From: Prevotella sp. | GTDB taxonomy: Bacteria; Bacteroidota; Bacteroidia; Bacteroidales; Bacteroidaceae | Length of the DNA: 5,077 nt | Assembly: GCA_021203915.1 (NCBI GenBank) | Contig: JAJQAI010000089.1 | Location: forward strand, 1 to 5,077 | Direction: 5' to 3' | In this document: piece by piece, positions 1-5,077 of the stretch | Layout of the letters: every line of letters begins with the position of its first letter | Position numbering within the stretch: position 1 is the first letter of the stretch | Notes under the pieces: generated by a model | The model's database searches: none | What the model saw: the letters and a program-made list of their open reading frames with translations, nothing else | Told to the model about the DNA's origin: nothing | Program-made: the position numbers and the translations under genes

Positions 1-629
<629 letters not shown>

Positions 630-634
630 CATAA

Positions 635-640
635 CCTCCT
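635..640 (-). promoter_or_regulatory. Ribosome binding site AGGAGG of the Thr-rich gene
   Basis: A perfect AGGAGG lies 5 nt before the ATG at 627-629 and only 2 nt before the ATG at 630-632. The spacing favours the second ATG. Confidence 0.85.
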
Positions 641-697
641 TATTTTTTTCTATTTAGCGTAGAAAAATTACGGCACATTATGTATGTGAATATTTCA

Positions 698-1771
698 TCA
701 AAATTGCACAATTTTTTTTTCATTCCCCTTATTTTTTTTCTTACGTGCTCGCATATCACACCAAAATAAGGATTTTTGTGCCCTTGTCGCCGCGACATAA
801 CACACTCTCCGCTCTTCGGCATTGTATGTTTTAGCGCCTATCACAACGACGTTTGGAAACTCAAGCCCTTTTGCTGAATGTATTGTCATAACCTTTACTT
901 TTCCAGAAGTTTTCAACACTTCCTCTAGCCCTTCGGAGGAAAAATCTCCTCTATTTATTCGTACGTATGGAATTTCAAATGTATCCAATATACCACAAAG
1001 TGCCACAATATTTTCATTCGTCCGACACAAAAATGCCCAATCTTCATAAGGAGTAGTTATTTCATTGGTAAGCACTTCCATTATCGAAATCCCAACCTCA
1101 AGTATGCCATTGGGCAAATGTGGAGTTGCATCGGGACTAAGAACGTCATCCATCCCATGCAAAAACTCTTCCGCATATTGTATGAAATTACTTGGATTAC
1201 GAAAATTGTCTAATAAATAATACTTTTTCCACTTATGGCTTTTTGCTAAACCACGCAAATAAGTCGAAAAATCTTCTTTGTGTTTAAAACCATAAATCGC
1301 TTGGCGGTCATCTCCACAATAAAATCGGTTTTTTGCAGGAATCTTTTGAAAAAAAACAAATTGTATTCTGTCAGTATCCTGAACTTCATCCACAAATAAA
1401 TAGTCTACTGGTTCATAATACTTTTCTGCAATCAGTATTGCTCTACTAATAATTTTGTCGAACTCTTCATCCTCAATGTCACCTGAAGTATCTATTCCAG
1501 CATTGTGACAAATTTTGTTAGCATATGCATGGACGGTACTGATTTGAACTGATGACTGCCCCGTCTTTGTGATTCTGCGCCTCATTTCATCGGCAGCTTG
1601 ATTTGTGAAAGTGAAAGCAACAATCTTCGATGGATCTGCACCCATATCATCAATTAAATGATTGATGCGAGCTACCAAAGTGGCTGTTTTCCCCGCAGCA
1701 GCACAGCTTAAACATAGGATTTGTGGCTCCGTAGCATAAACAACTTTCTTTTGGGCTTCTGTTAGTTCCAT
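698..1771 (-). CDS. Compact UvrD/Rep-like superfamily 1 DNA helicase
   Basis: An ATP-dependent SF1A helicase of 357 residues that would translocate on single-stranded DNA, with a likely role in replication or repair. The motifs are all present in order: Gln7 (Q motif), Walker A SCAAAGKT (22-29), Ia AFTFTNQAADEM (52-63), Ic STVHAY (78-83), II VDEVQDTD (127-134), III YCGDDRQAIYGF (151-162), IV DNFRNP (188-193), V VMTIHSAKGLEF (294-305), VI RVCYVAATR (322-330). UvrD, PcrA and Rep are about 670-750 residues. Here the 1B region is short and no 2B insertion fits between motifs IV and V, so it is a minimal core. The C-terminal tail (342-353) is Lys-rich. The start is fixed by AGGAGG 7 nt upstream of ATG; an in-frame ATG 60 nt further upstream lies inside the promoter and is rejected. 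It ends in tandem UGA UGA and contains no UAG. Three tandem promoters precede it. Confidence 0.93.
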   Translation of the reverse strand: MELTEAQKKVVYATEPQILCLSCAAAGKTATLVARINHLIDDMGADPSKIVAFTFTNQAADEMRRRITKTGQSSVQISTVHAYANKICHNAGIDTSGDIEDEEFDKIISRAILIAEKYYEPVDYLFVDEVQDTDRIQFVFFQKIPAKNRFYCGDDRQAIYGFKHKEDFSTYLRGLAKSHKWKKYYLLDNFRNPSNFIQYAEEFLHGMDDVLSPDATPHLPNGILEVGISIMEVLTNEITTPYEDWAFLCRTNENIVALCGILDTFEIPYVRINRGDFSSEGLEEVLKTSGKVKVMTIHSAKGLEFPNVVVIGAKTYNAEERRVCYVAATRAQKSLFWCDMRARKKKNKGNEKKIVQF

Positions 1772-1778
1772 AGTGAAA

Positions 1779-1784
1779 CCTCCT
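1779..1784 (-). promoter_or_regulatory. Ribosome binding site AGGAGG of the helicase gene
   Basis: AGGAGG, within a longer AAGGAAGGAGG purine run, sits 7 nt before the helicase ATG. This is near-ideal spacing and fixes the start at 1771. Confidence 0.92.
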
Positions 1785-1802
1785 TCCTTCAATTGTGTTA
1801 TT

Positions 1803-1831
1803 ACTATACTACAAAACAAAAGGAAAGTCAA
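1803..1831 (-). promoter_or_regulatory. Promoter P1 (proximal) of the helicase gene
   Basis: The -35 box TTGACT (1826-1831) and -10 box TATAGT (1803-1808) are separated by exactly 17 bp; each box matches the sigma70 consensus at five of six positions. A start of transcription near 1796 would leave a leader of about 25 nt holding the AGGAGG. Confidence 0.82.
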
Positions 1832-1874
1832 ATATTTTACTCAACTTTTTTCACTAAAATTTTTCCCTTTTGGA

Positions 1875-1896
1875 TTGTGTTATTACTGTAACACAA
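1875..1896 (-). promoter_or_regulatory. Candidate operator: inverted repeat over the P2 -10 box
   Basis: Eight-base arms TTGTGTTA and TAACACAA flank a 6-bp centre and are perfectly complementary. Equivalent sites overlap the other promoters at 1793-1814 (right arm TACTACAA, two mismatches) and 1958-1979 (TACCACAA, one mismatch). The left arm is identical in all three. The position over the -10 box and start site suits a dimeric repressor; the protein is not identified. Confidence 0.55.
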
Positions 1897-1913
1897 AACA
1901 AAAGAAAAGTCAA
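1885..1913 (-). promoter_or_regulatory. Promoter P2 (middle) of the helicase gene
   Basis: TTGACT (1908-1913), a 17-bp spacer and TACAGT (1885-1890). The -10 box is weaker than in P1 and P3, but this copy has the most symmetrical inverted repeat over the -10. Confidence 0.72.
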
Positions 1914-1967
1914 ATATTTTACTCAATTTTTTTTCATAAAAAATTTTCCCTCTTGAATTGTGTTATT

Positions 1968-1996
1968 ACTATACCACAAAACAAAAGGGAAGTCAA
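1968..1996 (-). promoter_or_regulatory. Promoter P3 (distal) of the helicase gene
   Basis: TTGACT (1991-1996), a 17-bp spacer and TATAGT (1968-1973). The -35 box begins only 5 nt after the UAA stop of the large upstream gene. No terminator hairpin is seen between that gene and this promoter, so read-through from upstream is possible. Confidence 0.8.
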
Positions 1997-2001
1997 ATAT
2001 T

Positions 2002-5000
2002 TTACTCAATATCAAATTCTTTTGCTACGTAAAGCTTTTCATCTTCAGTGAGGAAGAATCCAGAATCTCCGTTTTCAAGATATTTGATAGAATCTGAAAG
2101 AGACATAAAGTTGTCTGCGTAAGTTAAACGGGAATCAGACAGGCTTGTTAGGTCATTGATAATATAATATTCTCCAGAGCCAAAAGATTTTAATGTGCTC
2201 AAATCAAAACCTGTACGCCAATCTTGTCCACTTGTGTGTTTTATTAAACCTGAAAAATCTAATATCTATTTTGGAGTAACGGCTAAATTTGTCCCATCAT
2301 AATTACAAGCGTAATCACTTGGCACCAAAAAAGCCATATCTATTGCGTCATCATTCAAAGAATGCATGTAAATTAAATAGTTGATGCGGATGTAAAATTG
2401 TTCATATAATGACGCTTCATCCTCAGGACTATATAATTCAAACTAAGTCATTTGACTATAATACTTATTGTTCACAGTATCATACCCATAATACTCATAC
2501 CAGTCTCGAGCATTGAATACAAAATCAGAACGTTCAATTGTTTGCCCCTAAAAAGTAACCACAAGACCGCCGTCTGTGCTTGCGTGATATACGTCATATC
2601 TTTGCAGATTAGAGCCATAAACTAATCCCGTGCTCGTGTAATAACGATATCCTAATTCATAAGGACCGTAAACATTATAGCCCTCAATACTATTTGAGCC
2701 TGCTGTCGCAATAACTAAACTTTTATCTACGTCATAAGCTGATTCACTACTCAAAAGATTTACCAAAGCTTTGCCGCCGCTTGTCAAAGTACCATCTGCG
2801 ATATTGGCTCTCCGTGCTGTTTCATCATCTGCAGGAGCGGCAATAATTTTACCAAAATACAAACCGTTGAATATTGGCTTTTCACCTTCTTCTGCATAAT
2901 AACTTGCAACTTCGCCCATATACAAAGCTTGGTGTGTTACTGGTTGAGCAATACAATTGTGGTCCTCTAATTCCAAAACAGGTGCTTCTTCAACCAAGTA
3001 ATTCATTTTACAATAAATGATTTGGTTCTCTTCATCAATTCCCATTTGAGTGCCAAAACCTGCATTGTCTTCAAGCCCAACTCTGGCAATTTGATAAGCA
3101 TTTAAATCTTCATTGCGAATCATTGCCGACGCGTCATAAATGTCGATGTAAAAATTAGTGATTTTAATATCATCTATGGTTAAATCGTATTCAACGTGTG
3201 GAATACATCTTACCGCCCCATAATACAAATTACTATCTTCCTCGGGGTCGGGCGGATTATCGCAGGGAGAAAATGTTGTATAACCATAATCCTCAATACT
3301 AAATGCGCCAATTAAAGACTCTAAGCGATTTAACCCTGAAGCCGCCCAAATAGAAGAAGGATGGTCATGCAAATTGCCCACAAAAAAACTGTCATCAACT
3401 TTTGTGTCAGCCAATTTATGAAGGGTGATTGGACATCCATTAATATAATAAGTTTTGGGGTCAATGTTTGTGCCCCAAGATTTATTTAAGTCTTTTTGCA
3501 AATGCATTCTAATGCTATATGTTTTCCAAGTGTGCGTGCCGCAATGATAACAAAAGATTTCAGGATAATATTCACAAGCATAGAAATTTTGACGATAATT
3601 CATAAGACGCTGATGTGCAATAATAATCAAGTTTTCATTGGGATATTTGTCTGCATATGACTTGCAGCGGCGCAATGTATCCCCGTTTTGAGTGTTGTAA
3701 ATACCAAAATAAGACCCCGTGCTAATAAAACCATAATAGCGGTCTTCTAAAGAATTTTCAAATCCGTCAAATTTGCGCCAAGGTCTTTCTTCATCATTTG
3801 GCAATGGGATATCCAAAACTCGAACAGTCGGTGTTGCTTTTTGGCTAGCGGCCGCCACCTCAATCCACAAATAAAGAATATTTTCCCAGAGTTGCACAAC
3901 TTCATCTGCCATTTGTTTTAAAAGGGAAGGAATGGGAGCGTCATCATCAAACAGAAAATTGCTAAGTCCAGCAATCACTTGAGCAATAACCCAAAAATTG
4001 CGGTCCAAATCTTCAATTTCTACTCTTCTTCCGTATTGCGGCATCAGTAATCGAAGCCATTTACCAAGTGCCGCACTATTTTTAACAGGGTCATCCAATA
4101 TTAAAAGATAAGGTACTCTAAATCCTTGTTCTTCGCAAAACTCTTTATAAATTTCCCCAAAGGTGACTGCATTATTTGGAGAAATTGAAATTGAAACCAA
4201 ACCATTCTTTGAGCCATCCGTGTTATATCTTTCTGTAATTGTCATTTTGATGTTGTATTTGGATTCTATTGTCTCTTGATTATCTATACACCATTGTACA
4301 AAAAGTATTGTGTGGTAAGCAGAGTCTTCCAAATCCAAATCTTTTCCGAAAAGTGCCGCTACATAATCATAATAATATTGCAATTTTATTGACTCATCAG
4401 CAGACGTGGCGCCTAAACGGGCGGCGATTCCATTGACCGCAGTTTGAAGATAAGAAAGCGTGTATGTTCCTGCCTACTGCAAATATTCTTTCAAATAGTC
4501 ATAAGCTTCTTGAATTGTGGAATTGTCATAAAATGCTTTTTTTAACTTATTGCCCTCTTCATCATAAAGAGCATAAAGAGTTTGCAGCATGCGCTAATCA
4601 TTATAATTAAAACTTTCGGCACCAGCATTCAAAGAAGAGTCAACCTAAGCGGTTACAGTATCATCTCCCGTAATGTCTGGGTACAAATAATACTTTGTAT
4701 AACCATATTCATCATAGGCTCCTTGTCCATCAATTTCCATTTGGTCTTGTGTGTGCGTATATTGCATTTTATGGCGATTGCGCAAAATGTCATTTACACT
4801 ATCGTGCCCCCTGACTTCACTGAATGTATCTCCGTCCATGTTAAACCAAGGCTCAACCCAAGGTAATTTCACAAAAGACAGGCCCGCATTTGCATTTTTG
4901 AGATGTGCTCGAGTGAACAAAGAGCCCCCAATTGGTGCATCTTCTACACTATCACTTTTAAAATGATTGTAGAAATATGCCAACATCTCTTGAACAGATT

Positions 5001-5077
5001 CATTCCAAAAACCTCCGTCGCTATCTTCACCCGTAATCACTTTTGCGAGCGCATCAAAGATGTAACTGACATAGAGG
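2002..5077 (-). CDS. Very large protein of unknown function with six in-frame UAG codons, 5' end beyond window
   Basis: I do not recognise a family. The visible part is 1024 residues, open at the right edge (first residues LYVSYIFDALAK) and ending ...KEFDIE at UAA 2002-2004. The frame crosses UAG at residues 144, 161, 201, 843, 878 and 937, with no UAA or UGA. Composition is steady across every UAG: acidic and rich in Tyr, Asn and Asp, including clusters such as YYYDY and WYEYYGYD. There is no clear membrane helix or internal repeat. Residues 501-514 hold C-x7-C-x2-C-x-H (YCHCGTH-like), a possible metal site. About 33 ordinary Gln codons are present. Size and the abundance of aromatic residues would fit a virion structural or large exported protein, but this is a guess. 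Without recoding it would appear as several fragments: 4648-5077, 2551-4383 and 2005-2202. Confidence 0.8.
2266..2550 (-). other. Downstream cluster of three in-frame UAG codons
   Basis: UAG at 2548-2550 (LVVTF-UAG-GQTIE), 2443-2445 (YSQMT-UAG-FELYS) and 2266-2268 (AVTPK-UAG-ILDFS). The peptide between them keeps the Tyr/Asp-rich character of the upstream part. The frame then runs to a UAA at 2002-2004. Confidence 0.82.
4474..4647 (-). other. Upstream cluster of three in-frame UAG codons
   Basis: UAG at 4645-4647 (context DTVTA-UAG-VDSSL), 4594-4596 (FNYND-UAG-RMLQT) and 4474-4476 (KEYLQ-UAG-AGTYT). All share the frame of the flanking coding segments. The sequence between them (for example LYALYDEEGNKLKKAFYD) is protein-like, and the next Met to the left is internal with no good ribosome site. 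Confidence 0.8.

Larger units (their letters stand above)
1792..2009 (-). repeat. Three tandem 82-83 bp repeats carrying promoters
   Basis: Three 53-bp cores lie at 1792-1844, 1874-1926 and 1957-2009, separated by T-rich spacers of 29 and 30 bp that also resemble each other. The cores vary at only five of 53 positions. The array fills nearly the whole gap between the large gene and the helicase gene. The last core overlaps the final codons and the UAA stop of the large gene. Each core holds a complete promoter and an inverted repeat; the 13 bp upstream of each -35 box are identical in all copies. Confidence 0.95.

Noticed and set aside
674..688. Short inverted repeat CACAT-N5-ATGTG after the helicase stop
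   Set aside because: A 5-bp AT-rich stem is too weak for an intrinsic terminator, although a short T run follows.
641..700. Separate promoter for the Thr-rich gene
   Set aside because: No -35/-10 pair with 16-18 bp spacing could be found in the gap; candidates had spacers of 13-15 bp or about 28 bp.
640..822. Minus-strand 60-codon ORF overlapping the helicase 3' end
   Set aside because: It is an alternative frame of the helicase coding region with no ribosome site and no recognisable content.
822..1049. Plus-strand ORF opposite the helicase
   Set aside because: It lies antisense to conserved helicase motifs V and VI, with no ribosome site.
1792..2009. CRISPR-like geometry (53-bp repeats with 29-30 bp spacers)
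   Set aside because: The spacers resemble each other and are T-rich, only three units exist, no cas gene is visible, and each repeat contains a well-spaced promoter oriented toward the helicase.
1773..2051. Plus-strand ORF of 92 codons across the tandem repeats
   Set aside because: The repeat period of 82-83 bp is not a multiple of three, so the copies are read in different frames. There is no ribosome site, and it is explained by the promoter array on the other strand.
3843..3859. GC-rich patch with adjacent NheI and NotI sites and a Kozak-like CCGCCACC, resembling a cloning linker
   Set aside because: The coding frame passes through unbroken (EVAAASQK) and both flanks belong to the same protein, so coincidence is more likely than vector contamination.
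2266..4647. UAG as pyrrolysine
   Set aside because: Six scattered UAG codons in one protein with no methylamine methyltransferase features are unlike Pyl use; Gln-type reassignment is simpler.
4582..4966. Two plus-strand ORFs opposite the large gene
   Set aside because: They are antisense shadows of the recoded frame, lack ribosome sites and have unlikely composition.
2002..5077. Decayed pseudogene interpretation of the large gene
   Set aside because: All six interruptions are UAG, with no UAA, UGA or frameshift in more than 1000 codons; decay would not be limited to one stop.

Overview
The window looks like AT-rich bacterial-type DNA, most plausibly from a bacteriophage or other mobile element that reads UAG as an amino acid (probably glutamine, as in genetic code 15) and keeps UAA and UGA as stops. 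Read with the standard code it appears broken. Read with UAG as sense it resolves into three clean genes, all on the minus strand. Strong AGGAGG ribosome sites and sigma70-like promoters with exact 17-bp spacers point to a Firmicutes-type expression system. No phage hallmark gene (capsid, terminase, portal) is visible, so the phage assignment is inference.

In transcription order (high to low coordinates), the first gene is a very large protein of unknown function, open at the right edge of the window and ending at a UAA at 2002-2004. Its frame crosses six UAG codons and no UAA or UGA in 1024 visible codons. Next is a gap of about 230 bp (1772-2001) filled by three copies of an 82-83 bp tandem repeat that runs slightly into the end of the large gene. 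Each copy carries a 53-bp core containing a -35 box, a 17-bp spacer, a -10 box and an inverted repeat over the -10. This array should drive the second gene, a compact 357-residue UvrD/Rep-like SF1 helicase (698-1771) that contains no UAG and ends in tandem UGA UGA.

After a 68-base gap with its own ribosome site comes the third gene (629 down to the left edge, incomplete). It encodes a secreted threonine-rich, mucin-like protein with a signal peptide, a run of 14 Thr encoded mostly by a perfect 13-copy trinucleotide repeat, a small Cys-containing segment with one in-frame UAG, and more Thr/Pro repeats. The helicase and this gene are probably co-transcribed.

The main points of interest are the UAG recoding at two independent loci, its absence from the helicase gene, and the triplicated promoter/operator array. 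The suppressor tRNA or altered release factor that would explain the recoding is not in the window.
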